The notes under the pieces: generated by a model
The model's database searches: none
Told to the model about the DNA's origin: nothing
The model's input: the letters and a program-made list of their open reading frames with translations, nothing else
In this document: one piece after another, positions 33,747 to 42,735 of the stretch
Position numbering within the stretch: the first letter of the stretch is position 1
Layout of the letters: every line of letters starts with the position of its first letter
Translations under genes and position numbers: made by a program
Assembly: GCF_021233055.1 (NCBI RefSeq)
Contig: NZ_CP089538.1
Span: 415,501-479,500, forward strand
Length of the DNA: 64,000 bases
Reading direction: 5' to 3'
DNA from: Spirosoma oryzicola
Lineage (GTDB): Bacteria > Bacteroidota > Bacteroidia > Cytophagales > Spirosomataceae

Positions 33747-34790
33747 TTACTTTTTGGCGGCTACCATCACCCGACCGGGCATGGTGCGGTACGAGATAAC
33801 TTTGTGCGCTTTCAAACCGGCGGTTTGCTGCCACTGCTGAATTTCGGTGACGGAGTAATTTCCCGCTGTGCTGCTCAGGCCGTAGAATAAATCGGTACTG
33901 CTGCCGATCAAGTCCGGTTTGGCTCCCAGCTCGGGACGGATAAATTCATTAACGATAAATACCCCGCCGGGCCGTAGCGCACGCGCCACTTTGTCCGTGA
34001 CGAGTTGATTTTGTTCAGGAGTAAAATGATGCGCCAGACTTGACAGAAGCACAATGTCAAACGCACTTTCGCCGAAATCGTTGGTAAGCGCGTTACCCGG
34101 TCGGTACGTTATCCGATTGCCCATGCCTTGCCGGGCAAGCAGCGGAGCCGCCTGCTCAATGGCTGGTGGCAAATCCAGAATGGTAGACGTTAAGGCCGGA
34201 AGCTTGCGGCAAAGGGCTGCCGAATGCTGACCGTGCGAACCACCAATATCAAGCATCGAAGTGGCTCCTTTCGGAACGGGTGCCCGTCGGCCAAACTCCC
34301 GCGCTTCGGTGCTTGACGCTGCGACCATTGCCTCCTGGTAATACTGCCACTGCTCGGTTGACAGCGAGTCGTGGTATTGGATGCCTTCACCCGTTTGCAG
34401 GTAGTTGCCCAACTGATTCATCCAATCCCAGACGACGCGGTTGTTGAAGATCATCATGCCGTAAACCGAGAACGGGTCATCTTTGAGCGTAAACCGTCGG
34501 GCCATTCGGGTCAGCGAAAACTGGTTATTTTTATAGGTAAAGTAACCCATTGCCGTCAGCAGACCCATCAACTCGCCCAGTGCCTTCCGGTTCAGATGTA
34601 ATGTCGTCGTAAGTTCGTCCAGCGTTTTGCGGCCTTCTTTGACGGCTTCAAAGACACCTTTGTCGGCGGCTTCGAGTACTGCCTTTGCCAAAACGGGCAT
34701 GATCTGAACGTGGAGGAGCGGAATAGGGGCAAGGTTAGCGCGAAGGGCCAGCCATTCAAGTGGATTTTCAGGCGAGATGGTAAGTTGCAT
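33747..34790 (-). CDS. SAM-dependent O-methyltransferase family 2-like protein
   Basis: The ATG at 34790 gives a 347-residue methyltransferase. The N-terminal winged-helix dimerisation domain (about 15-110, VFEAVKEGRKTLDELTTTLHLNRKALGELM) precedes a Rossmann domain with the SAM motif MLDIGGSHGQHSAALC (about 172-187), as in small-molecule O-methyltransferases of plant COMT or bacterial polyketide type. The substrate is unknown. The frame stays open upstream to 34988, but that extension passes through the terminator hairpin at 34888-34940 of the neighbouring gene and has non-coding character, so it is not used. No pathway genes surround it. Confidence 0.85.
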   Translation of the reverse strand: MQLTISPENPLEWLALRANLAPIPLLHVQIMPVLAKAVLEAADKGVFEAVKEGRKTLDELTTTLHLNRKALGELMGLLTAMGYFTYKNNQFSLTRMARRFTLKDDPFSVYGMMIFNNRVVWDWMNQLGNYLQTGEGIQYHDSLSTEQWQYYQEAMVAASSTEAREFGRRAPVPKGATSMLDIGGSHGQHSAALCRKLPALTSTILDLPPAIEQAAPLLARQGMGNRITYRPGNALTNDFGESAFDIVLLSSLAHHFTPEQNQLVTDKVARALRPGGVFIVNEFIRPELGAKPDLIGSSTDLFYGLSSTAGNYSVTEIQQWQQTAGLKAHKVISYRTMPGRVMVAAKK

Positions 34791-34887
34791 AAACGTATTA
34801 CTTCTAACCGTACAACTCGCAAAAGCCAGAACTGGCTTCCAGACGGGAAAGTATTTATCGAACTGCTCCGTGCCGGGCTCAATCAAA

Positions 34888-34940
34888 AACAAGTCGTCCC
34901 GACAGATCTGGCAAAACAGATTCTGTCGGGACGACTTGTT
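34888..34940 (-). terminator. Terminator of the Gfo/Idh/MocA gene
   Basis: Perfect 19-base arms (34888-34906 and 34922-34940), core AAGTCGTCCCGACAGA, flank a 15-base loop. It begins 14 bases after the stop codon of the minus-strand oxidoreductase gene, separating it from the methyltransferase. Confidence 0.8.
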
Positions 34941-34953
34941 CACGTCGAGTAGC

Positions 34954-36411
34954 TTAGGATCGTTTGCCCGACGATTTAGAGGAGGCAATTGGCTTTTTTG
35001 GCGTTGCTTTGGTCGTCGTTGGATTTTTCTGGGTCATCGTGACAGGGTCCCAATGAATCACTTTCTGTTCGAAATAGCTTTCGTTGCAGGCCAGTACCGG
35101 CGCGGCTGCCCGGAAACCAAACACGGGATCTTCAACCGTTCCCTGACTTCCCTGCCTTACATTCTCGAAAAAGTTAGCGAAGTGTTTAGCGTGCGGGTCG
35201 TCGTCTTTCGGGGCTTCGAATCGTACTTCTTTCACGGGTTCTGCCTTTCGGGTTTCGGGCGGGTACTGGGCATCGTACTGCTTGACAAACTCCTGCTGCA
35301 CGGGTTCGGTAAACGTAAAGAAGCTATCGTAACCGCCGTAGCCGGGAGCCGTCGGTAGTTTCTTCTTGCTCATGATAAGGTTGTTTTCCGAAAACTCAAT
35401 CTGGCCTTCGTTACCGATAATCCGGGTTACGTCGTTGATCTTACCGGCGTTGGCAAAGTTTACGCGCAAAACCATCTGAAACGCTTCATGCTGATCGGTT
35501 TTCGGGTAATCCATAATGCACGACATCACATCCGGTACATCACGGCCATCTTTCCAATACGCTAAATTTCCCGATGAGAAGATCCGTGTTGGGCCGAGGG
35601 TATTCGTAACGAAGTGAACGCCGGTGATGAGGTGGACAAACAAGTCACCCGCAACACCGGTGCCATAGTCCCGGTAGTTCCGCCAGCGGAAAAAGCGTTT
35701 TGGATCAAACGCTTTCTTCGGCGCGTCGCCCAGGAAGCGGTCCCAGTCGAGGGTTTGTGTAGACGCATCGGGTGGAATGGAATACTGCCAGGCCCCCATA
35801 GCGTTGAACCGGTCGTTGTTCGACTCGATATAATTGATCTGTCCGATTTCACCCGCTTCGACGAGTCGTTTCGCTTCCTGAAAGGCCGCGCTGCTGATGC
35901 GCTGACTGCCTACCTGCATGGTTTTGCCTGATTTCTTCCAAGCATCAATCACTGCTTTGCCTTCGCTGAGGTGCTGTACCATCGGTTTTTCGCAGTAAAC
36001 ATTTTTACCTGCTTTGAGCGCTGCGATGGTGATGTGATCGTGCCAGTGATCGGGCGTAACAACCAGAACGGCGTCAATATCGGGCCGGGTCAGAATTTCG
36101 CGGTAGTCGCGGGTTGTGAACAGCTCCTTGTCTTTCCCGTAGGCCGTTTTCGCGTGCTCCAGCCGACCGTCGTAGAGATCAGCTACGGCTACCAGTTCTA
36201 CGTCAGGACTACGCAGGGCCGCGCGGGTATCAAAATTGCCCTGAATTCCCATGCCGATGGTGGCAAAGCGAATCTTGTCGTTCGGGCTGATTTTCTTAAG
36301 ATTCTTGATGTAGGCAGGAGCCACGCCAAACGGTTTCGCCAGCCCTTGCGTGGCTATGAGCGCCGAAGCCGCCGACAGGCTTTTTATGAATGTGCGTCTG
36401 TTGGATTGCAT
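34954..36411 (-). CDS. Tat-exported Gfo/Idh/MocA family oxidoreductase
   Basis: This 485-residue protein starts with a twin-arginine signal (NRRTFIKSLSAASALIATQ). The NAD(P)-binding Rossmann domain (about 43-165) has IGMGIQG and the CEKPMVQH motif with the conserved lysine. The C-terminal dimerisation and substrate-binding domain follows (about 170-430), and the last 30 residues are Lys/Thr/Ser-rich. Such exported Gfo/Idh proteins are numerous in Bacteroidota and are thought to act on sugars or inositols in the periplasm with a tightly bound cofactor loaded before export. It is divergent from a Tat-exported TIM-barrel protein, with a palindromic repeat between them. Confidence 0.9.
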   Translation of the reverse strand: MQSNRRTFIKSLSAASALIATQGLAKPFGVAPAYIKNLKKISPNDKIRFATIGMGIQGNFDTRAALRSPDVELVAVADLYDGRLEHAKTAYGKDKELFTTRDYREILTRPDIDAVLVVTPDHWHDHITIAALKAGKNVYCEKPMVQHLSEGKAVIDAWKKSGKTMQVGSQRISSAAFQEAKRLVEAGEIGQINYIESNNDRFNAMGAWQYSIPPDASTQTLDWDRFLGDAPKKAFDPKRFFRWRNYRDYGTGVAGDLFVHLITGVHFVTNTLGPTRIFSSGNLAYWKDGRDVPDVMSCIMDYPKTDQHEAFQMVLRVNFANAGKINDVTRIIGNEGQIEFSENNLIMSKKKLPTAPGYGGYDSFFTFTEPVQQEFVKQYDAQYPPETRKAEPVKEVRFEAPKDDDPHAKHFANFFENVRQGSQGTVEDPVFGFRAAAPVLACNESYFEQKVIHWDPVTMTQKNPTTTKATPKKPIASSKSSGKRS

Positions 36412-36803
36412 AGGAAAGATTCGTTTCGAGTATGCTAACTAAAGCGTAAACATTGAAAAAAATACCCCTATTTCCTGGCGTTAATGCGTGTTCTTTTGCG
36501 GTGGTGTCGGTTTTTCAAAACCGACACAAATTGCTGACGCGAAGTGTCGGTTTTGAAAAACCGACACCACCATAGAAGGGTATCAGATTGGGACAAATCC
36601 AACATTCCGGACAATACTGTTTTTAGAACCGCGCGAGCATCCCCGCCGACACCACCGCTAGGCATTCGCCATACCGTATTCTTTGAATCCGATTGCGTTA
36701 TAGATGAAGCAGGTTTCAACAAGGTTAACGCTAGGCATGGAGTAGGGTAACCGTCCAAGAACGCTTTTAGTCCTGTTTCGCCTAACTTTCTATAGGATCT
36801 CCA
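36412..36803. other. Intergenic region holding repeat copy A
   Basis: This 392-base gap between two divergent Tat-substrate genes is largely occupied by the palindromic repeat at 36500-36657. Reading frames in it are produced by the repeat and have no protein-like features. Promoters for both flanking genes must lie in the remaining outer parts, about 90 bases on the left and 145 bases on the right; no clear TAnnTTTG box was found. Confidence 0.6.
36500..36657 (-). repeat. Dispersed palindromic repeat, copy A
   Basis: The copy has two hairpins, GGTGGTGTCGGTTTTTC/AAAACCGACAC (36500-36527) and GTGTCGGTTTT/AAAACCGACACCACC (36544-36571), joined by AAATTGCTGACGCGAA. A conserved core then follows that on the minus strand includes AGTATTGTCCGGAATGTT and CAATCTGATACCTTCT, and the copy ends with GCCGACACCACC. 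It matches copies B and C (52893-52991 and 54618-54815) in the opposite orientation. Imperfect outer repeats (GGCGTTAATGC near 36477 and GCATTCGCC near 36662) may extend it. Confidence 0.8.
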
Positions 36804-37736
36804 ATGCTTCCCGTTTCACGTCGTTCTTTTTTGCGGTCATCGGCTGTTATATCCGGTAGCCTGCTCACCGCGTCAATTCCTGCGTTCAACAAGGCACAAA
36901 AAGCGCTGCGGCTGGGTGGCCCCATTTTTCTCAAAAGTGATGATCCTGAAATTCTGGCTCGTGAGCATCGGCGGTTACGGTACAGTTCGGCCTATGTTCC
37001 CCCGGTCGAGTTGAAAGACTCGGACAAAATCAAGGCGATTCAAAAAGCATTTACCGAGCAGAATGTTCTTATTGCGGAGGTTGGTGCCTGGGTAAATATG
37101 CTGGATCAGGATGCCGAAAAACGTCGGAAGAATCTGACGTACGTAACTGAGCGGCTGGCGTTGGCCGAAGCGGTTGGTGCGCTGACCTGCGTAAATATTG
37201 CTGGTTCGTACAATCCTAAGCATTGGGACGGACCCGACGCCCGTAACCTGACGAAAGAATATTTTGACGCGACGGTTGAAAATTGTCGAAAGGTGATTGA
37301 TGCCGTAAAGCCTAAACGGGCCAAATTCGCGCTCGAAATGATGGGCTGGAGCTTACCCGATGGACCCGAATCCTACCTCAAATTCATCAAGGCAATCGAC
37401 CGGCCAGCGTTCGGAGCGCACATCGATATTGCCAATATCATCAACAGTCCCACGCGCTATTATACCAACACGGCCCTGATCAACGAGACGTTCCGGATTC
37501 TGGGCCGCTGGATTGTCTCGTCACACGCGAAAGATGTTTATGGAAAAGACGGTCATTTTATGGAAACCATGCCCGGTCGGGGAGAAATGGATTACGTAAC
37601 GTACCTGCGCAACGTGACTGCATTGCCGCAGGAAGTGCCGTTGCTGCTTGAACACCTGCGAACAGCCGACGAGTACGACGAAGCGCGGCAATACGTTATC
37701 GGTCAGGCTGAGAAGGCGCAGATTTCGTTAGCCTGA
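36804..37736 (+). CDS. Tat-exported TIM-barrel sugar isomerase/epimerase family protein
   Basis: This 310-residue protein has a twin-arginine signal (SRRSFLRSSAVISGSLLTAS) and an AP-endonuclease-2/xylose-isomerase-like TIM barrel (about 40-305). Visible elements are AEVGAWVNML, LALEMMGWSLP, an HIDIANIINSP segment, SSHAKDVY and a PLLLEHL close with conserved metal-binding Glu, His and Asp residues. Family members isomerise or epimerise sugars, inositols or their keto forms. The exported form and the divergent Gfo/Idh neighbour suggest a periplasmic sugar-modification step shared by both. The substrate is unknown. Confidence 0.87.
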   Translation: MLPVSRRSFLRSSAVISGSLLTASIPAFNKAQKALRLGGPIFLKSDDPEILAREHRRLRYSSAYVPPVELKDSDKIKAIQKAFTEQNVLIAEVGAWVNMLDQDAEKRRKNLTYVTERLALAEAVGALTCVNIAGSYNPKHWDGPDARNLTKEYFDATVENCRKVIDAVKPKRAKFALEMMGWSLPDGPESYLKFIKAIDRPAFGAHIDIANIINSPTRYYTNTALINETFRILGRWIVSSHAKDVYGKDGHFMETMPGRGEMDYVTYLRNVTALPQEVPLLLEHLRTADEYDEARQYVIGQAEKAQISLA

Positions 37737-37743
37737 AAAAAGC

Positions 37744-38271
37744 CTATAGCTCAGTAATCTCCCGAATACGCACTTTCACCACCGGACGCTCCCCATCGGG
37801 TACTATCGCGACAAACATGTTGGTTACCGACTCGCCATTGTGCAGAATGTACCCCGCCTGGATGTTGGTTGTGGTCGTTACTTCTTTGCCTTCCGCGTTT
37901 TTAACTTTTTGCTGATAAGGAACAGTAAAGGGTTTAGCCAGAATCTTGCTGCCCTTCGCCGTCAGGCGCTTTCCGTTCGCGTTCAGGCAGTCGAAGGCGG
38001 CTAGTTCGTTGAAGTTTTCCTGACCGAAAACGGTCTGGCGGGGAAGAAACAGTTTCGTGCAGTTGCTTTTGTTGGTGACGTAGACCGTCAGCTCATACCG
38101 CATGAACGGTTCGCCACTGATTTTTATGTGGCGTTCATTCTTGATCTCAAACCCATAGTCGATCCCGTTGAATTGGGCGGGTTTGCCCGCTTCCAGATCA
38201 TACGCCTGTTGGGCGAAAACAGGACAACAGATAGCTAATACAAACAGACAAGCGTTCAAAAAGCGGATCAT
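37744..38271 (-). CDS. Exported protein of unknown function
   Basis: This 175-residue protein has a signal peptide (to about residue 20, PVFAQ) and a beta-rich mature part with no domain I recognise. Features are an EIKNERHIKISGEPFMRYELTVYV-like strand run, two cysteines (about 73 and 94) that could form a disulfide, and a VKVRIREITEL end. It is convergent with the TIM-barrel gene, 7 bases stop to stop, and 188 bases from the GH125 gene on the same strand. It is probably periplasmic. Confidence 0.7.
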   Translation of the reverse strand: MIRFLNACLFVLAICCPVFAQQAYDLEAGKPAQFNGIDYGFEIKNERHIKISGEPFMRYELTVYVTNKSNCTKLFLPRQTVFGQENFNELAAFDCLNANGKRLTAKGSKILAKPFTVPYQQKVKNAEGKEVTTTTNIQAGYILHNGESVTNMFVAIVPDGERPVVKVRIREITEL

Positions 38272-38369
38272 AAGAATTAAGTTACGTTACGGGCTATAAA
38301 AATACGTAGAGAGCCACGTATCACGCAAGCCAAATTCAAACCGGGATTTAAACGGGCAGTACATGATGA

Positions 38370-38412
38370 ACCACTGCCCTATTGAACCGACTAAGAGCAG
38401 TAGGGCAGTGGT
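38370..38412. terminator. Hairpin downstream of the GH125 gene
   Basis: ACCACTGCCCTA (38370-38381) and TAGGGCAGTGGT (38401-38412) form a perfect 12-base stem with a 19-base loop. It lies 47 bases after the GH125 stop codon. A T-run is present only on the plus-strand side (CGTATTTTAATG). Confidence 0.6.
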
Positions 38413-38459
38413 CGTATTTTAATGCATTGTATGGCTATGAGCGGTCTGCGATAGCGTGA

Positions 38460-39893
38460 TTACAGCGGCTTGCTCAACAGATGAGGCCGTTCGGCTGCTA
38501 CTTTTAACACAAACTCACCGAAGAGCGTGTTGGCCCAGGCAAACCACTTCCGGGTAAATTTAGTCGGGTCGTCCTGATTGAACGATTCGTGCATGAAACC
38601 TGTGCCCGCGTGGTTTTGCTTGAGCTGACGAAGCTGCGCCAGTATTTCTGCATCGTCGGTAGATGTTAGCCCGCGCATGATCAGACTCATTGGCCAGATG
38701 TTTTGTACCAGCGTATGCGGGCTACCGATCCCTTCGGCGGCTTTACCTTTGAAGAAATACGGATTGTCGGCGCTGAGCACAAAACGGCGGGTGTTTTTGT
38801 AAATCGGATCGCTGGCAGGAAATGCACCCAGGTACGGTAAGCCCAGCAGGTTCGGTACGTTGGCATCGTCCTGAAGCAGGTAGTTGCCGTAGCCGTCCAC
38901 TTCCAGCGCGTAGATTTTGCCGTATTTCGGGTGATTGTAAATAGCATGCTGTTTCAGCGCGCCTTCGATTTCGTTGGACAGCGCCCGACAATCGCTGGCA
39001 AACGCAGCTTCGTTTTTGTGCATCTGGTCGATCATAGTCGCCAATTGCCGGAAGGAAACCACCGCAAACCAGTTTGATGGCACGTAGAACGGGAAAACCG
39101 TCGCGTCATCCGATGGGCGGAAAATGCTGTGGATCAAACCAATTGGGCGGGATGCATTGCCATAACCATCGCCCGGAACCGTATCCGTTGACCAGGACGT
39201 CGTGCGACTAAATCGATAAGGTCCCCGGTTTGTTTTGCGCTGTTGCTCCCGGCAAGTTTGCAAGGCCAGCTTCATAGCTTGTAGCCAGTTGGCATCGAAG
39301 GGACTCGTATCGCCCGTCAATTTCCAGTACTGATGAGCCAGCCGGATCGGGTAACAAAGCGAATCCAGTTCCCATTTGCGCTCATGGAGGCCGGGTTTCA
39401 TGGCCGTAACGTCTTTTTTCCATTCGCCTTCTTTGGTCGCATCGGCGTAGAAAGCATTGGCATACGGATCGCGACGAATGCACTCGGCCTGTCGGCGAAT
39501 AACCCCCTCAATGAGTTGCTGTAAAGGCTTATCCTGCTTGATGAGCGGTAAATAAGGCCAGACCTGCGCCGTACTGTCGCGCAACCACATAGCGTCAATA
39601 TCACCGGTAATCACAAACGTATCGGGCTTGCCGTCGCGGCTACTGAACTGAACCGTAGTATCGAGCGTGTTGGGAAAGCAGTTTTCGAACAGCCAGGCTA
39701 GTTCAGGATCACGGATGGTTTTGTGCATCCGCTCAATTGTTTGGTCAACGGCAGCACTCTTGAAATTCCGCTGACCGGTAGCCGTTCGAACAACGGGAAA
39801 ATCGGGCGCTGAGGTTGCCCAGACGGCAGGCTGATTGACGAGTAATCCGGCACTGACTAAGCTGGACTGTTGGATAAAATGACGGCGATTCAT
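38460..39893 (-). CDS. Glycoside hydrolase family 125 protein (exo-alpha-1,6-mannosidase type)
   Basis: This 477-residue enzyme starts with a twin-arginine-like signal (NRRHFIQQSSLVSAGLLV) and continues with an (alpha/alpha)6 barrel typical of GH125. Key stretches are GDIDAMWLRDSTAQVWPY (about 96-113), containing likely catalytic or substrate-binding acids, ELDSLCYPIRLAHQYW, SRTTSWSTDTVPGDGYG and LLQDDANVPNLLGLPYLG. Characterised members remove alpha-1,6-linked mannose from N-glycans or fungal mannan. It would act in the periplasm. No other mannan genes are visible. Neighbours are an exported unknown protein and, divergently, the arabinose regulator. Confidence 0.9.
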   Translation of the reverse strand: MNRRHFIQQSSLVSAGLLVNQPAVWATSAPDFPVVRTATGQRNFKSAAVDQTIERMHKTIRDPELAWLFENCFPNTLDTTVQFSSRDGKPDTFVITGDIDAMWLRDSTAQVWPYLPLIKQDKPLQQLIEGVIRRQAECIRRDPYANAFYADATKEGEWKKDVTAMKPGLHERKWELDSLCYPIRLAHQYWKLTGDTSPFDANWLQAMKLALQTCREQQRKTNRGPYRFSRTTSWSTDTVPGDGYGNASRPIGLIHSIFRPSDDATVFPFYVPSNWFAVVSFRQLATMIDQMHKNEAAFASDCRALSNEIEGALKQHAIYNHPKYGKIYALEVDGYGNYLLQDDANVPNLLGLPYLGAFPASDPIYKNTRRFVLSADNPYFFKGKAAEGIGSPHTLVQNIWPMSLIMRGLTSTDDAEILAQLRQLKQNHAGTGFMHESFNQDDPTKFTRKWFAWANTLFGEFVLKVAAERPHLLSKPL

Positions 39894-40151
39894 GTAAACG
39901 AAAAGTAACGATAAGACGCAAAAAATGCCGGGTACAGCGCATAACGCTTCACTGTACGGTAATCAGGAGCAAAGAAAATGCAGCCAGCGCCCAGAATCGC
40001 ATTCAAGGACAATATTATTTCGCGTTAAGGCCGTATTTGGCCTCCAAAGAAGGTATTCTTACATTGTTTACGCACTTTTTAGTGGATCAGCATATCTTTT
40101 TCTATACTTATGGCTTGAACCCCCGATTACGTCTCAGTACGATAAACGCTC

Positions 40152-40853
40152 ATGATTCATTATACGCATCCAAACCGGATTTTGGTAGCACTGGACTGCA
40201 TTATCTTCGGCTTCGATGGCGAAGAGATCAAGCTTCTGTTGATCAAACGAAATTTTGAACCGGAGAAGGGTAAGTGGTCGCTCATGGGCGGATTTCTGAA
40301 TGAGACCGAGGACCTGGAAGCCGCTTCTCAGCGCATTCTGTACGAACTCACCGGATTGACCAACAATTATCTGGAGCAGTTGCAGACCTTCGGTGCCGTA
40401 AACCGAGATCCCGTAGAACGAACGATCTCGGTAATCTACTACGCGCTGGTCAATATCGAACAGCAGGATGTTAATGCCATTAAAGCGCATAACGCCTATT
40501 GGATTAGCCTGACGAATAAACCGGAACTGATCTTCGACCACGATGCCATGGTTGAACAGGCACTGCAACGGTTACGCTACAAAGCCGCTTTGCACGCTAT
40601 TGGCTTTGAGCTGTTACCGGAAAAATTCACGATTCCACAGCTTCAAAAACTCTACGAAGCGATCTACAAAACCCAACTCGACCGTCGCAATTTTAGTCGG
40701 AAAATCATGTCGACGGGTTTGTTGGAGAGTACGGGTGAAAAGGATACCAACTCGGCTACCAAAAAAGGCCAGCTCTACCGGTTGAATAGTGAAAAATACC
40801 AGCGGTATCTGACCGATTACGTTAGCTTCTTCCCCGAACTGACTTTATCATAA
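40152..40853 (+). CDS. araR: Nudix-type transcriptional regulator, AraR-like
   Basis: This 233-residue protein has an N-terminal Nudix-like domain (about 8-145) with GKWSLMGGFLNETEDLEAASQRILYELTGL in the Nudix-box position and a C-terminal winged-helix domain (about 155-232, TIPQLQKLYEAIYKTQLDRRNFSRKIM). The Nudix box deviates from GX5EX7REUXEEXGU, losing catalytic glutamates, as expected for an effector-binding regulator. Nudix-type regulators of this layout control L-arabinose use in Bacteroides (AraR), and here the araB, araA and araD genes lie just downstream. It should repress or activate the operon in response to arabinose by binding the palindrome at 40928-40961. The gene symbol rests on family plus context. 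Confidence 0.87.
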   Translation: MIHYTHPNRILVALDCIIFGFDGEEIKLLLIKRNFEPEKGKWSLMGGFLNETEDLEAASQRILYELTGLTNNYLEQLQTFGAVNRDPVERTISVIYYALVNIEQQDVNAIKAHNAYWISLTNKPELIFDHDAMVEQALQRLRYKAALHAIGFELLPEKFTIPQLQKLYEAIYKTQLDRRNFSRKIMSTGLLESTGEKDTNSATKKGQLYRLNSEKYQRYLTDYVSFFPELTLS

Positions 40854-40927
40854 AACCGACTCATTCTTCCGGAATAATATACTATGTTTCGATAGCTGGT
40901 GAGTAAAAAATAATTTCTATTCTTTAT

Positions 40928-40961
40928 TGATACAACACAACAAGTTTGTAGTATTGTGTCA
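40928..40961. promoter_or_regulatory. Candidate AraR operator, 34-base imperfect palindrome
   Basis: The element begins TGATACAACACAAC and ends GTAGTATTGTGTCA; 13 of its 17 base pairs are symmetric. It lies 74 bases after the end of araR and 88 bases before the araB ATG. Its AT-rich ACAACAC/GTATTGTGT half-sites fit a dimeric regulator. It is the only long palindrome in the gap and no stem-loop with a U-tract is seen, so an operator is more likely than a terminator. The match to the known Bacteroides AraR motif could not be tested. Confidence 0.55.
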
Positions 40962-41049
40962 GATAAACACTATTCGGAAATCGCTTCTGAATGAAACCCT
41001 TACTTAATGATCCGGCGCCCAAATCGGGACGCGGTAACAAATCACCATT

Positions 41050-42735
41050 ATGAGCAATTCCTACGTTATCGGGGTTGATTTTGGCACCGACTCGGTCAGG
41101 GCGCTGATCGTCGATACGCAGACCGGTCAGGCCGTTGGAACGCATGTCCATAACTATGTCCGGTGGAAAAAAGGACTTTACTGCAATCCCGCTACTTCGC
41201 AGTTTCGCCAGCATCCGCTCGATTATCTGGAAGGGCTGGAAGCAAGTATCCGGGGCGCACTGGCTAACGCATCCGATGACGTACGACAGCACGTAGTCGG
41301 TATCTCGATTGATACGACAGGTTCGACACCCGGACCGGTGGATGAAACAGGGTTGCCGCTAGCGCTTCGGCCCGATTTTGCCGAGAACCCAAACGGGATG
41401 TTTATTCTCTGGAAAGACCATACCGCCAATGCCGAAGCGGAAGAAATCAACAACCTCGCTCACCACTGGGATATTGACTACACGAAATACGTCGGGGGTA
41501 TCTACTCGTCGGAGTGGTTCTGGGCAAAAATGCTGCGAACGATCCGGGTGGACGAAGCGGTTCGTCAGCACGCGTTTTCGTGGGTCGAGCATTGCGACTG
41601 GATTTCGGCAGTGCTGACCGGCAATACGAATCCACTCACGCTTCGTCGGTCGCGTTGTGCGGCTGGTCACAAAGCGCTTTGGCACAGTGAGTTTGATGGA
41701 CTACCTTCCGAAGAGTTTCTTACCCAGCTCGATCCTTTGCTGGCCGGACAGCGCGACCGGCTTTACCACGATACCTACACATCCGACCAGTCTATGGGAA
41801 ACCTGTCGGCTGAATGGGCTCAAAAATTAGGGCTCTCTACCGACGTTGTTACTGGGGTTGGTGCTTTCGATGCGCATATGGGCGCTATCGGTGCGGAGAT
41901 TGAACCTTACGCTTTTGTTCGGATCATTGGTACGTCAACCTGCGATATTCTGATGGCTCCCAATGAAGAAATCGGTCATCGGCTTATTCGCGGCATCTGC
42001 GGTCAGGTCGATGGGTCGGTTGCGCCGGGAATGCTCGGTCTGGAAGCGGGTCAATCGGCTTTTGGCGACGTGTACGCGTGGTTTGCCCGGCTGATTACCG
42101 GCCCGGTGCGCGAACTGCTGGGCGACGAAGCCGCTGATACCATGAGCAGTCAGCTCATCCCACATCTTTCGGCACAGGCCGAGCAGTTGCCCGTTACGGC
42201 GAACGATCTGATTGCGCTGGACTGGATCAACGGACGCCGGACGCCCGATGCCAATCATACGCTGAAAGCGGCCATTACTGGCCTGAACCTTGGAACGGAT
42301 GCACCTAAGATCTTCAAAGCACTGGTCGAAGCGACGGCCTTCGGTTCTCGCAGCATTGTCGATCGTTTCCTACAGGAAGGCGTTCCGATCAGCAAGGTAA
42401 TTGCAATTGGGGGGGTGGCCAAAAAATCACCCTTTGTCATGCAAACCCTAGCCGATGTGCTTAATAAACCCATTCAGGTGGCTAGTTCCGATCAGGCCTG
42501 TGCGCTGGGAGCCGCCATGTGTGCCGCTGTAGCCGCTGGTATTCATCCGACGATGGAAGCCGCTCAGCAAGCAATGGGTTCAGGCTTCGATGCCGAGTAC
42601 CAGCCCCGTCCAGAACAGGTAGCGACCTACGAAACTTTATACCAGAAGTACCTTCAACTAGGCGCTTTTGTCGAAAATAAACCAGTAAGCAGTTCCCAAT
42701 CAATCGCGCAGTATGCTCAATCTGAATCACTATGA
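41050..42735 (+). CDS. araB: Ribulokinase
   Basis: This 561-residue FGGY-family sugar kinase phosphorylates L-ribulose at O5 with ATP. The N-terminal ATPase motif [15 protein letters not shown] (about 7-21), the [10 protein letters not shown] substrate loop, the [14 protein letters not shown] segment and the C-terminal [19 protein letters not shown] plus [14 protein letters not shown] are all present. The length suits AraB rather than xylulokinase or glycerol kinase. It opens the arabinose operon, and its 3' end overlaps the araA start by 23 bases, which couples translation of the two. Confidence 0.95.
   Translation: MSNSYVIGVDFGTDSVRALIVDTQTGQAVGTHVHNYVRWKKGLYCNPATSQFRQHPLDYLEGLEASIRGALANASDDVRQHVVGISIDTTGSTPGPVDETGLPLALRPDFAENPNGMFILWKDHTANAEAEEINNLAHHWDIDYTKYVGGIYSSEWFWAKMLRTIRVDEAVRQHAFSWVEHCDWISAVLTGNTNPLTLRRSRCAAGHKALWHSEFDGLPSEEFLTQLDPLLAGQRDRLYHDTYTSDQSMGNLSAEWAQKLGLSTDVVTGVGAFDAHMGAIGAEIEPYAFVRIIGTSTCDILMAPNEEIGHRLIRGICGQVDGSVAPGMLGLEAGQSAFGDVYAWFARLITGPVRELLGDEAADTMSSQLIPHLSAQAEQLPVTANDLIALDWINGRRTPDANHTLKAAITGLNLGTDAPKIFKALVEATAFGSRSIVDRFLQEGVPISKVIAIGGVAKKSPFVMQTLADVLNKPIQVASSDQACALGAAMCAAVAAGIHPTMEAAQQAMGSGFDAEYQPRPEQVATYETLYQKYLQLGAFVENKPVSSSQSIAQYAQSESL

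Noticed and set aside
34791..34988. N-terminal extension of the methyltransferase
   Set aside because: The added codons run through a perfect terminator hairpin and precede a normal family N-terminus at 34790.
36468..36758. Frames on both strands in the gap between Gfo/Idh and TIM-barrel genes
   Set aside because: They are translations of repeat copy A. Similar peptides with a VLxNRHH string arise from copies B and C, which shows they come from the repeat and not from a gene.
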